In this document: positions 32,917-46,736 of the stretch, piece by piece
Position numbering within the stretch: position 1 is the stretch's first letter
How the letters are laid out: each line of letters starts with the position of its first letter
Assembly (NCBI GenBank): GCA_036245805.1
Contig: BTRK01000001.1
Span: 16,251,087 to 16,315,086, forward strand
Origin: Pristionchus mayeri
Taxonomy: Eukaryota; Nematoda; Chromadorea; Rhabditida; Neodiplogasteridae
Reading direction: 5' to 3'
Length of the DNA stretch: 64,000 nucleotides
Notes under the pieces: generated by a model
Database searches by the model: none
The model's input: only the letters and a program-made list of their open reading frames with translations
Told to the model about the DNA's origin: nothing
Program-made: the position numbers and the translations under genes

Positions 32917-35900
32917 TTCTTCATCTGGGTTTTCACGTTTTTCCATGCTTCATCTATCAGCCTGAAAATAAGAAAATATCAATAAGAGCTAAATTTGAAC
33001 GAAATTTCGTAGTAAAAAACAAAGATTGTAAGGAATAAGAATTTGTCTAAACTCACTTATCAACTCTCCAAGGTCCCACAATCATTCTCATCAGATTATT
33101 CACATTCACAAAGTGCCCTGACGAATTATTCGCCTGAGAGACGATAGTTATAAATAATATTCAAGAAAAAATAATATAAATATAAAATAAAAACATAATA
33201 TGGTAAAGGAACAGGAAGACAATGGTATCGTGTTCGAGATTCACTACAATAAAAAAACCCGGAAGGATTTATCAACGTTTTGTAGTAGATAAACCGTTTC
33301 GCGTGAATTTCAAAATTTATATTAGTGGATCTCGCACACCACAAAACTTCCTGTTCTCACAGCTACAAAATACTTTAGAAACCTTTTCGATGTGTTCGGG
33401 ACAGGCCATGTGCATGAACGTCTGACGAGCAGTGAACATGAATCGATCACAAAAGGTGCAGAACAGATACTAAATTATTGATTAAAAATACACTTAATGA
33501 TCGATAAATATCAATATACCGTCTTCTCTTCGATTTGTCGAACCAATTCTTCGAATACGCTTTCTCTCTGCTCAATTGTCAAGTCCACGAAGTGAGATTC
33601 CGAAATTTTGAAAATTTTTCATAATTCATTTGATTTAAAAAATGAATAAATTAGATAGAGATCGTGTGATGAAAACAATGAATCCCTCACCAACTGTTGC
33701 GAAGTGAATGAGCATCGATTGAGTGAACTCTGGTTGACCAGTTTGAGATAACTCGCACATGTCCAGATAGGCTTTCACGAACGCATGTCTCGTCATGTAT
33801 GAATTGGTGACTGGAGCGCCTTTATCCGTCACATCGAGTACTTGTTTACCCTGCAAATCGATCCATATACTCAGTGGTAGAAAGTTTCTTCTGAAAGCGA
33901 CCGCGACGCGTTTCATGCGCAGAAGAATTTAAATTTCAACATAATATGGATTGTCGAGTAATCGAAATTAGTTGTTTACCTCGTAATTTCTTGAAACAGG
34001 AGCATCCAGCTCCACTTGATTCACTTCATGTGTGGCAACTGCTGAAATTTAAGCAAAAGTTACGTTTTGAGAGAAACGTGAAATATGATATGCGAAGCAA
34101 TGCAAAATCGTGAAGGGATATTTTTCAGAACACATTCGGGTTCCTAAATTGATTCATACAATATAGAAGGGATCTTACCAGACGCCAGAAACGAATGAAG
34201 CTGAGGCCACGGCTGAAGACGAGCGATCGTATGCCTCTGAATATTGACGACAATCGTGTTGATGTCGAAGGTTTCCGTCTGGAAAAAATATGGTCAGAAT
34301 GGAAATTAAACGTTGTTTGACGGCGATTCAGGGCAATATATTTAATTTTGGAAAATATATGACCCAGGGAACCAAATCTGACCCAAGGAAGTGGTTACGG
34401 TATTTGCTAGTGTACTGTAAAACATATTCTCAATGATTCAAACATTCAAAGCGCACGTGAATGCATTGATCATAATAATAGTGTTGCGTACAGACGACCA
34501 CAATTTCATCATAATTGAGTACTGCTCTACCTCTAATAATCACTATCAAAATCATCCTACAACACAAAAAGATAAGCATAATTAAGTACGAATAATATAT
34601 TTATTTTAAGGATTTAGATCTCACATTGCGAATATGGAAGTAAGTGAGGAGATGGTCGAAGTATTCCATTGCATTAATAAAGATGAGCCTGCACCAGAGA
34701 CAACGAGTCTGCAATGCAAGCAATTTACTATTAAAGTTTGGGGCTGACCCTATCTGTTGTGACCTCCAGGCTTGTTTCGGGCTTTCCCAAACACTTTAAA
34801 ATTTGTTCCTACATGCATTTCCGTTTATTTCAAGCTTCACATCCTTGCACAATCCTTCATTAATGAGATATTTCCCGACTCTATTCAATCTGTGCCATAC
34901 TCTCGTCTCAAACAACTCAAAATTTCGCTTTTCACGGTAATATGATAAATAATCACTTGATTCTATTCATCATTCTATACGAACCTTTGCGTTTCCGATC
35001 CACTCATTCAGTTTCCGCATCGTTTTCTCTCCACATTTATCATCTCCGACCAATCTCCTCTCGATCAATTCGAACACTTCGTAATTCACGAATTTGCTCC
35101 CGTATTCATACTTCTCTCTCAGATTGTCAGCGAGACGAAAGCCAGTCGGCAGCATAGGCATCATGGGAGAGCGTACCTCGCCCAGAGGAATCGATGCCCA
35201 TCTGAAAATTTTGATGAACTACGTATCGTACATGATATATCTATGCGAAGGAGCGCAATGATACAAGCAATTGATCAGATGTTTTGATAAAGAGTATTTT
35301 GACTCTCCTAACCCGGGCGAAAAGGTTGACGAACGTTTGAAGCTGGGCAAAATTGTATAATTCGTGAAAGAACTTACTTCTCCCTCTGTATTCGCACTTG
35401 TTTTGCCTCTTCCTCTAATAGCCTAGAATGTAAAATCTCAGCTGTACACCGTATATTTTTATTTTCTCTGCTTGTCCAAAATAAATGCTCGGAATTTCCA
35501 TTTCACAGTGCGCTTTGGCACAATTTCAGCTAAATTCGCTCCGAAATTTACTATGGAAAGAGTAAATGAATTCGAGAATATTTTCTCTCTTTCTCTGTGC
35601 TATCTCATATCTCCCCCTGTAGAATACTGAACCCTTTGGTTAGACCCACACAATTCGCAGGATCGACTCCTCCCTTCTCCGCTTACCCTAATACTCACTT
35701 CTCAATTCTCCATCCTCCCACCAACATAGTCAGCACAGTGTTCACCTCCGCGTAGTGTTCATTAGCATTCGTCGACTGAGAGGATAAACATTTTTGTTGG
35801 AAACAAGTCGCCGAGTAAGCCAAAAGTCAGTATATCATATCATAAGCATCTTAGCCAGTAAGGCAGTATATCGTCATAACCAGTCAATGATCAGACCAAA

Positions 35901-37639
35901 AAATAAGAAAATATGCCTTCATATTGTGTTCGGAGCTGGCGAGGTGCATGAATATCTGACGAGCAGAGAACAAGCATCGATCACAGAATGCACAGTAGAG
36001 ATACTGTAAGGGACGTACTGTATATTGATTATGATAGAATAGTACTCAACATCAAATTTGCACATAAGCCGCAGCGTCTCTTTATCCTAATCTAATCATA
36101 ACAAAATTTATTGTGCGTATACATAATGACGACTTGCAAAACGAGAAATTCACCAGAATTTTTAGATACTGTGAATAACGCATTGGTCATTTATATCTAA
36201 TCGTATCTCCGACTGACTTATGCATACAGAATTCCTAGATAGCGACCATAGGAACATGCATTTCACCATCTGATACACAACTAAAAGTTAACAAAATATA
36301 CCGGAAAACGCGGAGTAAACGGTTCCTCTTCGATCTGTCGAACCAACTCATTGAATAAGAGTTCTCTTTGCTCCTCGTTCAATCCCATATAGTGAACCTC
36401 TGCAAAGTCCGTTTCGCAAATTACAATAATAACATTTTAGTATACATATTCCAGTTATATCTTGGCTAGAGTAAGAAACTCTTTCGATAATATTAATAAT
36501 ACATCACGTTTCATAACCAACAACAGTACATTTGAAAATAAAAATGTCTTAAAATAAATTACATGTTAATTAAAAACAAATAACATTAATCACACACCCA
36601 TTCCGAGCAGAGGATCGAGCCTCTCAGTAATCTTCACAGTGTCTCCCAATCGGAAATGCTCGCACATGACACGATATGATCTGGCCAGTTCAGGAATCGT
36701 GCAACGTCGTGCTAGCAGCAGTTCATAACACTCAATTTGAAGCGCACGAATCTCCTAAAATCATTATTTAACTTCATTCATTCATCAAAACTTCTATGAA
36801 GAAAGACCACGTACTACAAGAGTCAAGCTCTAATCTATTCCATTTCCCTCTTATCCGGAAACCGTCCTGTCTATTGCTGCACGGATAGTTTAATTTTAGA
36901 GGAGACCGCAACGCGTCTACCAAGCGCGTTGTGGTCGCTTTGAGACGGGAGCTATTTCCGTATCGATAGGAACGCTACATTTTCGAACAGTAACCTTTTC
37001 AAGCCAGAGAACATTCTCCTTGGGACTCGTTAGGTCGTATGTTCTCTTGAGGAAGACATCAGGAGGGTGGCAGAACGGAAGTTTGTATCCGTTGTGAATG
37101 GATAATTCAACTGAAAATAATTTAAATATATTTAAAAATATCTCGATTATTTTTTAAATTAATTTGCTTTCAACAATTTTCACATGAATATCAATCATAT
37201 TTGCTAACTAGGCAATTGAAAATAGGAAAAATAAATGGAAATTGCTCACTAAGAGTGACAAACGGAGTGTCATCACAAGGCTTCTCTCCCTCTTCCACGA
37301 ACTGGAAAATGAAAAGTCAATGACAAAAAGATCATAAAAATACTCACACAAAAGAGAAAATATCTATTGAGCAACTTCTTCGTGAACATCTCCTGCACTT
37401 GTCGTTCAGTGTACGGGCCTCTGCAAATTCAAATTTTGAGTGCTCAATTCAGTGCATTCCAACTTATTGAGGAAAATATATATATTGTACTTGCACAATT
37501 TTGATCACATATTATTATATTTTCCGTTTTTACAATAAGAAATTAATAAAACCGTATAATATTGGCAGTGAACTCACTTGAGATTATTCTCATTGTCTTT
37601 GTAGAAGATTTGAGATTTCGCAAGGGCCTCGGATCCCAT
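32917..37639 (-). CDS. GYF plus U1-type zinc-finger protein A (3' end cut off)
   Basis: The start ATG at 37639 reads MGSEALAKSQIFYKD. The first exons (37639-37577, about 37421-37350, about 37303-37253) form a GYF-like module with KDNENNLK, GPYTERQVQEM and DDTPFVTL. Next comes a complete repeat unit. Its helical exon (about 36773-36600) includes ECYELLLARR, and the next (about 36398-36304) reads LNEEQRELLFNELVRQIEEEP. Zinc finger 1 (about 36003-35930) reads CAFCDRCLFSARQIFMHLASSEH. Two short helical exons, a longer one (about 35205-34977) and zinc finger 2 (about 34710-34625, CLWC ... HLLTYFH) follow, then an exon ending LQPWPQLHSF. A second unit begins (33853-33690, about 33590-33522, zinc finger 3 at about 33470-33385, exons to 32917) and stops where its last three exons should be, against a MITE and the LINE. 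Fingers have CX2CX12HX5H spacing, typical of U1/matrin fingers that bind RNA or dsRNA. The function is not known to me. The 3' end is probably lost, so the gene may be non-functional. Confidence 0.5.
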
Positions 37640-38064
37640 TCTAAAAGTCGATGGAGCCTTAAGAAATCCAAAATGGTGGATTAAGGTATTGCAGCGATTC
37701 AGGAACGCATTAATATAAATCGGAGGATCAATTCCATTCTTCTTTATGCAACACACAAAAATTATTGTAACAACTCAACACTTCCGGAAAAATAATCAAA
37801 CAAAAATGCATACTCGCTCAAAGTAAAAGGAGAATACATCATAGTTTGATCATTGGCTGAATAATATACACAGTGTGAGGAAAACATTCTTCGATGATGC
37901 TTGTTTGGCAGACCAAAATAGAACAATGTAGAGAAATAGAGAATGATGAATTGGACAAAGTGAACAAAATGGAAATAACAAATGTGAATTAGCGAGTGAT
38001 CAATGCTGGATATTTGCGATATACTGCAGATTCACAGCAAAAGTTATGAAATAGAAGTATTTCA
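37640..38064. other. Intergenic region between zinc-finger genes A and B
   Basis: AT-rich spacer of about 425 bp between the start of gene A and the stop of gene B, both minus strand. It must contain the promoter of gene A. No further exon or repeat was recognised. Confidence 0.6.
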
Positions 38065-41000
38065 TTAGAAATGTGCCGGTGCCAACTCTCCATCCTCAGC
38101 AGCAGACTCTGGCTGCTCCTCCTTCTCCGTAGTGATGGCTGAAAATAGCAAAAATTAAAGAATTATAAAATTATAAATTGCTTGAAAGGCAAGGAACCTA
38201 AGCAAATAATGTATCCAATCATTGAGGGCTTCTTATTAACGGAAACGACCATATCCTTCTATGCTGAATATATTTCAGTGTTTGTTATTGAGCATTTCCC
38301 TTGATTTTCGCATGTTTACTTTCACAAACCTTCAGATTCCTGACTGGGAGGCTGACTGCTCAGCTCGGCATCTGACTGGGCCTCCTTCTGCACTGCAGCT
38401 GCTGCAATTTGGTGAAAAAATGATTATAAGGCACAAAAATAAAGGTGGAATGATGGATCGACGTTCATCCATTCAGTTGACCAGAGAAGCCAAAAAAATA
38501 TCTCATCCCTTGTCCTAACGACGCTCTCAGACTGAAGATCCTAAACCCCTCCCTACCGAAGCTAAGCTCCTGGACCATAGTACCTGACGTCAGAATAAAC
38601 ATTTATATGTATGTATATGGTGGATCCACCGGGTGTCTGAAGGTACACTTCAGGACATGGCTGTAGAAAATACGCTATTCGAAGCAATGTTAATCGTGAT
38701 GGATCTTTTTTTCAAAACATATTCGGTATCCTAAATTGATCCATTCAAGAGGGACACTACCTGAGGCCATAAGCGAAGGAAGCTGAGGCCATGGCTGGAG
38801 ACGAGCGATGTGACGCTTCTGAATGTTGACGACGAGAGTGGTGAGGTCGAAGGGTCTGGCCTGAAACAAAAGGTGAGATGATCCGTAAGTTTCCTGGTGC
38901 TGAAGTTATATTTCTAGTTAATTTTACCAAAAAAGTGTATCACATATTGAATGAAGGAATACTAAATTAATAATATTCAAAAATAAACGATTCACAACTC
39001 ACATTGCAGATGTGGAAGAAGGTGAGAACGTGGGTATAGTACTCGGCAGCATTGCCGAAGATCAGTTTGCAATCGAAGCATCGAGTCTGTCATGTAGATA
39101 TTTCATGGACGCTAACTCTTATTTTCAATATGCAGCCTATTCCCTAAAAGGCCGTCGGATATAATATCAGAGCAGCATCTCTTATTTCTACTCTAAGGCA
39201 CGCGGTCGAACGAGAATATCGTAATACGGCACTTAGGTATATCAAAGGTTTGCATTACGAAATAGTTCTTGAGAAAGAGGTTTAGAATGCCCAGAAGATT
39301 CCATTGGCCAACCTTCGCTCTTCCAATCTCCTTGTTCAGTAGTTGCATAAGCCTTCCACTGTGCTCTTCCATCACTTTCATCCAAACCTCCGCCATTACT
39401 GCATTAGGCACAGCATGAGTCCTTCGATTGAAGCTTTCAATAAGTTGCTTGACTTCCTCGATTCTTTCCAGTCCGAACAACTGCTGGGAGGGGTCTCCAA
39501 TCGGACGCAATTGCGGATCCTCCAGACTCATCGATGACCATCTCAAAGTATATGGATCTCAATGAGACTTTAAAGCATCAATTATCATGATCAATAGAAA
39601 ATCATCATCTAAATAATAATAGACACAATAGGGTAAAGGTAAAGATGTCATTATTTGCATGTTCTGTTTAAATTTTATTACACGTTATTTCGACCAAAAA
39701 GCATAAATATATATACAAGGTGTAACTGCAACAAGCGGTTTTACAGTCATGGGATGCCTACACTAGTTCAGTGAGACCGACTACTGCTAGAACTACATAC
39801 AATAATAGTGAAAAACCTACTTCTCACGCTGGGTTTTCTCTTTCTGTTCTGCTTCTTCGAGTATTCTGAAAATAAGAGAAAAATTCTGAAAATCTATGGC
39901 ATACAAATCATGACATTCATTTACCTTCTTTCAATTCCATACAGTGTATGAAAAACTAAACAAAAAAACATTATCAAACAACATAAAAATAAAGTAAAGT
40001 TTCAACGTTCCTCGACTTTTTACACACTAGAATTATTCATTTTTATGGCTGCATTTGGAATACATTGCATTTATCAGCTGTTAAAGAGGCAAGACAGAAA
40101 AGAATAAATATAAACTGACTGATCAACTCTCCATTCTCCAACCATCATTCTCATCAGACAATTCACTATCACGAAGTTCTCGGATGCGTTCATCGTCTGG
40201 AAAATAATAGATATAATGTTTTAATAATGATATTTGAGAAACCTTTTCGATGTGTTCGGGGAAGGACATGTGCATGAAAGCCTGACGTGCAGTGAAAATG
40301 AATCGATCGCAGAAGGAGCAAAAGAGATACTGTAAAAATGTTTTTAAAAATATTTAAAAGGAACATTTTTATTATTTAAAAAAGGAAAATAAATATACCG
40401 GCTTTTCATCGATCTTTCGAAGCAACTCCTTGAATAACTGTTCTTTCTGTTCCAATGTCAACTTCAGAACGGGAGTCTCTGCAAATTTTTGTTTTCAAAA
40501 ATCGTTCAATTTACTTTCTATACAGAAATGAAATGTACGTCATGGAATTGGTATAATACAGGAGCACTCGCCAAAAGACTTTCAAAACAACTATCCAAAT
40601 ATTTGTTTACAATGCAAATCATCCCTCCCACTCCTCATTTCATTCGCTCTCTTATCAACAGAGCGGTTCATTTGCATCATAAACAAATATTTGGATAGTT
40701 GTTTTTGAAAGTCTACTCACCAAAAACAGAGACTTGTTTGATCATCGATTCAATCAACTCGGGCTCGACAACATGAAGAAAATCGCAGATGTCCAGATAA
40801 ACTTGGGCGAGACCCGCTACGCTGACGTCATCAGCCTTCACACTGACGGCCTGCATGCAATTTCGTCCGGTTAGCAATAAGCACAAGATGGGAGAAAGGG
40901 AAGGAGAAAATATAACCTCTTCGATAGAATCCGGTTTCTGCTCAGTCTGATTCTTCTCTGGAGGTGCTCCTCCTTCGCTATCCATGACCGGTGGCTGCAA

Positions 41001-44000
41001 GAAAAATGGTTTCCACCTTTAATAAATGCTAACTGTAAAGAAATTAGGACGAATGATATCCAATATTTGTAACTCGCCTCCCAAAGTGCTGATCCTACAT
41101 CTCTCAGAGAGAAAATAAATTATACATCAAAGCTGTTAAGGAACGCTCTAAACAACGGGCGGCTCAATTCCATCCTTGTTCATGTAACATCAAACACAAA
41201 ACTGATGAAAAGTATTTCATCAGACGTTACCTTAGCACACTCTTCTTCAGCGGCATCAGACTCTGGCTGCTCCGCCTCCTCTGCAGCTGTGACTGGAAAT
41301 AGGGTGTTTTGATCAGGAGCATAGTCGGGCAGATATTGATGCTGAGAACTGAATACCGGTGGGGTCGATGGTTAAAACCCGGGGAGGCGGTGGCGAACAA
41401 TTATATTTCATCGCTAGTTTGGAGCTCCAAACCGGTGGGGTCTTGGAGTTGGCTTCAATTGTGCCCACATATGATCAGGAGATCAGAATTATCCCAGTAG
41501 TACTACTGTATCATACATGAAAACATGTCAATATATTATATATATTTGGCTGGGAAGAGATTTTTGATTTTACAATCCTTTAGGAGGGATTTATGATAGC
41601 TGAACCGACGATGCCTTACAGATTTGGAAAATTGATGTTGGGGATTTTCAGAACAAATATTATTATCCGCCTACCTTTGGACTCCTGATTTGGAGGCTGA
41701 CGATGCAACTCGGGCTCTGGCAGTTTGTCCTTGTGACTAGCAGCTGCTGCAAATTCGAGACTTATTAATCGGTTAATAAAACACAACACTCAAAAAGGAA
41801 TGTGAAAGATCTAAAGAGAGAAATAGAGAGGATCGATAAAATGAATTACATGAAGATCTTGCTATGATTTTCAAACGCTTTGGGGGCAAAATGCGTGCAT
41901 GCCATGCTGTACTACCTGTAGTATGAGGGGGCAGTTTAGGCCATGGCTGGAGACGAGCGATGAAACGCTTCTCGATGTTGACGATGAGTGTATTGTGGTC
42001 GAAGGTGTCCGCCTAAACAGCCATCTTGATAATAATTAATAGGAGCATTATGATCCCGCCGACTCGTAAATTGGCAGCGATATGTAAAATATTCGCATCA
42101 TGCTATTTAAGAAATTTCAAAGCTATTGCCAAAGCCCAGATGAACCATATTTAATTATCCGTACAATAATGAATGCATGGGCCACAGGTAGGGACCACAG
42201 GCGGGTTTCTTCAAAATGCTTCAAAAAATAAAATGCACATAGAATCCAATGATTTAGGAGCGGCCGATACGATTTCGACAACAAAAAATTAAAATTTTTG
42301 CGAAATAACTTAATTACGCAAATTAACTAAATTAGCGTTGATGCTAAGGTACAGTATCCCTCCGCATTAACCTTAACCTAATCAGCAACTGACTTTTTAT
42401 CTTCGCATTTTTCATTATTTAATTTTCTTCATTTTTGAATTATAATTATATAAAAATATGTTTTCATATAATTTATAACAGGCACGTTAAGTATCGCCAT
42501 CAGGATTTGACGGTGTGTAATGGCATAGGGACCAAGTAAAATGAACGTTTCCAAAATATCGTGTTTGGAGCCTTCAAATCAAGATATTTGGCAGTGCTCC
42601 GCTTGTCCGATACACTCACGACGCCGAAGTGTGTACTATAGAGTCATAGCGTTCTACTACTTGCAAAATTTAAGGTCGGACAAGCGGAGCAAGGCAATTA
42701 TCGATCGAAAGAGTGCACACTGGAAACATACTTTCCTAAATTAGCTATGAATCGCATTATACGGGCCTCGAAGTGGTCAAAATGATGCGGGAAGATAATT
42801 GATACAGGGAGAATTCATTCGGCCAAGAAAAAAATTTGTATAAAAAATAAAGTGTTGAAAACATCTGAAAAATATTTCAAAAGTTCAAAAAAAGATTGTA
42901 ATCGCAAACTTTGTGCATGTGTCGAGATATCTGGATACTGTACCCTTGAAACCTCAAATGACCGCACTCTGCTGTCCCTATCCACAGGAATGGAAGTGTC
43001 TGTATAAAAATACAATTATATCGGCACCTTATTAAGAACTTTTCTACCTATGATCACCAGAACCTGACCTGTCGTGACTCCGATCTGGGATTCAATCATG
43101 ATAACAAAATAGCGCGAATTACAATCATGAAAACAAAATAGCGCGAATTGCAAGTTAACCGTGTATATCTCACATTGCGTATATGGAAGAAGGTCGTAAG
43201 ATGGATATAGTACTCGACAGCATTACCGAAGATAAGCTTGCACGGGATACAACGAACCTGCAAATCCGATCAGAACTGCGGCAACTTTGCATCAACAGCA
43301 CAGACTAGCTATTGCAATAAATATTGATCAGAAGCGTTTTGTTTCTGTAGGCGCCACAACTAGGCGCCTCTACTATTAGTATCTATAAGAACTTGGAGTT
43401 AATTCTGCATAGTTCAAATAGTATAATATCATAAATTAATATTTAGCTTAGGAAATATTCATAAATCAATTTTCCTCCCGCCGCTTCGCTTACCATTGAT
43501 TTTCCAATCTCCGTGGTCAGATTTTGCATCCAACTTCCACTGTATTTCTGCACCTCTTCAATCAACATTTCTGCCGTTTCTGCTATCGGAACTATTGTAG
43601 ACATTTGAATGAACTCGTCCAATCCGGTCAACTGCTGAGATCCGCCTTGGAAAAGCTCCGGATCCGTCAGATAGATCGAAAGCCACCTGAATACTTGAAT
43701 TGGTATGTTAGTAGTATGGGACGTTTGGCATTTCACAAGCCCCGCCCCTTTCTTCTTGGACGGGAAATATAAATTTGCTATAGCGTTTCGGATTATCTAA
43801 GCCCTGTCGTAGGAGACAGAGGTACGACATATAATTCTTATATTTATTGTATTGGTGTCACGAGATAAAAAGGAGATTGCAACGTAAGTGGGAGAGGCGT
43901 CTGATTTAACGTTACTTAGTCTTTGCAAAGAGTGCAAATTTATGAATCTCGGCTAATGATCGCCAAGCGATAATATAAGGACACGCGTACAATAGGCACA

Positions 44001-46736
44001 ATTACAATACTATATAAACTAAACTCAACAAATAATGAAAATCCAACCTCTTAAACTGCGCCTTCACTTTTTCCGAGGCTTCATCGATCAGTCTGAAAAG
44101 AAGAAAAGATTATAGATTTCTTAAATTTTTAAGACAAAAAAAGAAAAAATCTGAGAAACTTACTCAAGGACTCTCCATTCTCCGACCATCATTCTCATCA
44201 GATTATTCACCATCAGGAAGTGCTCGGATGCATTGATCGTCTGGCAAATATTTAAACATATTTAATATATATTCGAGGCTTTCTTTCACCACATCCATAA
44301 TGGATGATCCAATACTCTATAGCCCCCATCAAAGCATATTATAAGCAACACATCAGATACCTTTTCGATGTGTTCGGGGCAGGCCAAGTGCAGGAAAGTC
44401 TGACGAGCAGTGAACATGAATCGTTCGCAGAATGAGCAGAAGAGATACTGTAAACAAATTGCAATAAAAAAATAAATATAAGTAGCAATACCGGCTTCTC
44501 TTCGATCTTTCGAACCAACTCTTTGAATACGAGTTCTTTCTTCTCCATTGACAACTTCGTGAAGTGAGACTCTGCAATTTGAAAAATTTCACCATTTATT
44601 GATGGCATTACGTCAATGAGTAAGTTTTGTTTCGAGTCGTGGGATAGCAACCAATAAGACTCACCAATTTCAGAAAAATGCTTGATCAGCGATTCATTCA
44701 ACATGGCTTTACCAGCTCGCGATAATTCGCACATCTCCAGGTAGGCTTTGGCGAAATCAGCGACTGGGATGTCAACAGACTTCACACTGAGTGCTTGAAT
44801 GCCCTGGAAACCGATAGTTACTCGCAAAACGTATATCACGCCTCTCACGAGAGGATCGAGCTCAACCAGGGAATGGAGGAAAAAGCGTCAAATGTGTTCA
44901 AACCGGTTTTGGGCATCATGAGTCATGCCAGACCACCCCGCGAAGTCTCATTGTGCACACTACTTTTTGGGGCTCCCTACGCCGGGCATGATCTCGTCAG
45001 TTTTCACTTTGAGAGCTCGTAACCCGGTTAGTGTGAAAGATAGAGCAAAATTGACCTCTGAGGGACCCCCAATCATTTTTCAAGCTCTATCGATCTATCT
45101 AGGAAATATTCTCTGAAAGTTAGTTTGAACAGTGCTACAGTGTTGGCTCCTTTTCTCGAAAGTGTAGGCAATGGCGCAGCTAAAATTTGCATAGTTTGTG
45201 CAGTTTGTTGAGGGCTATCGAATGAGTGGCTTGTCATGAAAATACCTGGGGGAGAACATGAGTTATGCCCCTTTTACTTTCCAGGATCATTTGAAGTTAT
45301 TTTTAAACATGAAAATTATAGGAAACCAGATCATTCTTGGCGAAGAGGGCAATGAGAGCGGTCTGAATTCATCATATGGAGTAAAATTTTTCAAATGATC
45401 CTGAAAAGTAAAATTGGCATAACTCATGTTCTCCCCCAGGTATTTTCATGACAAGCCACTCATTCGATAGCCCTCGACAAACTGCACAAACTCTGCAAAT
45501 TTTAGCTGCGCCTTTGCCTACACTTTCGAGAAAAGGAGCCAACACTGTAGCACTTTTCAAACTAACTTTCAGAGAATATTTCCTAGATAGATCGATAGAG
45601 CTTGAAAAATGAGTGTGGGTCCCTCAAAGGTCAATTTTGCTCTATCTTTCACTCTAACCGGGTTACGAGCTCTCAAAGTGAAAACTGACGAGATCATGCC
45701 CGGCGTAGGGAGCCCCAAAAAGTAGTGTGCACAATGAGACTTCGCGGGGTGGTCTGGCATGACTCATGATGCCCAAAACCGGTTTGAACACATTTGATGC
45801 TTTTTTCTCCATTCCCAAGAATGGGGAATTCAGCTCGATTCAGAAAAAATACACAGACTAGGATATGAGCGGTTCAATCCCACAATAATAATATACAAAC
45901 TATAAACTAAAATGACCTCTTCCATAGGTTGTAATTCCTGCTCGGCTTGGGTTACATTCTTCTCCGGAGGAACAGAAGAGAAGCTGAATGGAGCACCGCT
46001 CTGCTTGCTCCGTTCGGCTGAAAATTACATTATTAATAAAAAATACAATATTTCCTTGTCGCGTTCCTGTCCATGCTAAAATATTGTTTCAATGATACCA
46101 ACTTACACGAAACTTAGCCAACTTAATCTATAGCAAATACTTGCATTTAGCCCCTGAACGATAAAATGTGCTCACCATAAGTTAGAAACGGAGTGTCATC
46201 ACGAGGCAGCTCTCCCTCGTTCAAGAGCTGAAATATCACCTTTTAAACGCATTTCACTGATAGAAATTTCGGAACTTCTTCGGTTTCCTACCACCCCTCC
46301 CATTAATGGGGGGTTAAGCGGCCGATCACCAGGGAGGAATACTTAGCAATGAGTGTGCAAGATGAGGGAGAAGGGGAGCTGGGAGACCAGAAACAGAAGA
46401 AGTGCCGGAATGTTAATTTCTTCAAACTGACGCAGAACGGGAACGAGTCATCGAAATGCTTCTGCAGGCACAACTCCAGCAGTTGGGACTCTGTGAAAGG
46501 ACCTCTGAAAGAACAAGATTATTAAATTATAATTTTCTTAGTTATATCAAAAAAACAACGCTACAAAAAACATTAACGTGAGCCGCGACTCAGCCCAGAT
46601 ACACCGATTCCGACCTGCCTGGTTCTCGTAACACGGTATTTAAATATCGAGGTTGCATGACCATAATCACTTACTTGAGCTCATACTGCTTGTCCTTGAA
46701 GAAAATGCAATGATTTTTCGGGGTTTCTGACTCCAT
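38065..46736 (-). CDS. GYF plus four U1-type zinc fingers, protein B (most complete copy)
   Basis: Start ATG at 46736 (MESETPKNHCIFFKD), stop TAA at 38065-38067 (end EDGELAPAHF). A GYF-like module is encoded by three exons: KDKQYELK (46736-46677), GPFTESQLLELC (about 46506-46430), DDTPFLTYG (about 46230-46178). A linker exon (about 46017-45912) follows, then two full units. Unit 1: helical exon about 44803-44670, exon with MEKKELVFKELVRKIEEK, finger 1 at 44447-44361 (CSFCERFMFTARQTFLHLACPEH), two short helical exons, a long exon near 43690-43490, finger 2 near 43258-43170 (CIPC ... HLTTFFH), and an exon with RLQPWPKLP (about 42012-41910). Acidic linker exons follow (41750-40915). Unit 2 repeats the order: about 40848-40720, 40480-40402, finger 3 at about 40329-40242, 40198-40130, 39870-39826, 39540-39310, finger 4 at about 39088-39003, 38863-38757, and two acidic linker exons. 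Order and splice pattern match genes A and C. GYF modules bind proline-rich peptides and U1-type fingers bind RNA. A role in RNA regulation is inference. A foldback element sits in the intron before unit 1. Confidence 0.5.
40577..40713. mobile_element. 137-bp palindromic MITE in gene B
   Basis: gactttcaaaacaactatcc at the left end pairs with ggatagttgtttttgaaagtc at the right end, and pairing continues through ccaaatatttgttta. It ends only a few bases from the donor of the unit-2 helical exon of gene B. Confidence 0.8.
42596..42690. repeat. Short inverted repeat in a gene B intron
   Basis: gctccgcttgtccga (42596-42610) and its exact reverse complement (42676-42690) enclose about 65 bp. Possibly a MITE remnant. 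Confidence 0.7.
43093..43150 (+). repeat. Two tandem 29-bp repeats
   Basis: caatcatgataacaaaatag and caatcatgaaaacaaaatag start two adjacent 29-bp copies that both continue cgcgaatt; only two bases differ. They lie in the gene B intron next to the unit-1 second zinc-finger exon. Confidence 0.85.
44834..45841. mobile_element. 1.0-kb foldback element in gene B
   Basis: Two arms of about 450 bp (about 44834-45293 and 45393-45841) are inverted copies with few differences, separated by a loop of about 100 bp. The left end is tatcacgcctctcacgagag, like the element at 30714. The right terminus is shorter (ends cagctcgattc). There is no transposase. It lies wholly within the intron between the linker exon and unit 1 of gene B, so the gene's coding sequence is intact. 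Confidence 0.85.
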
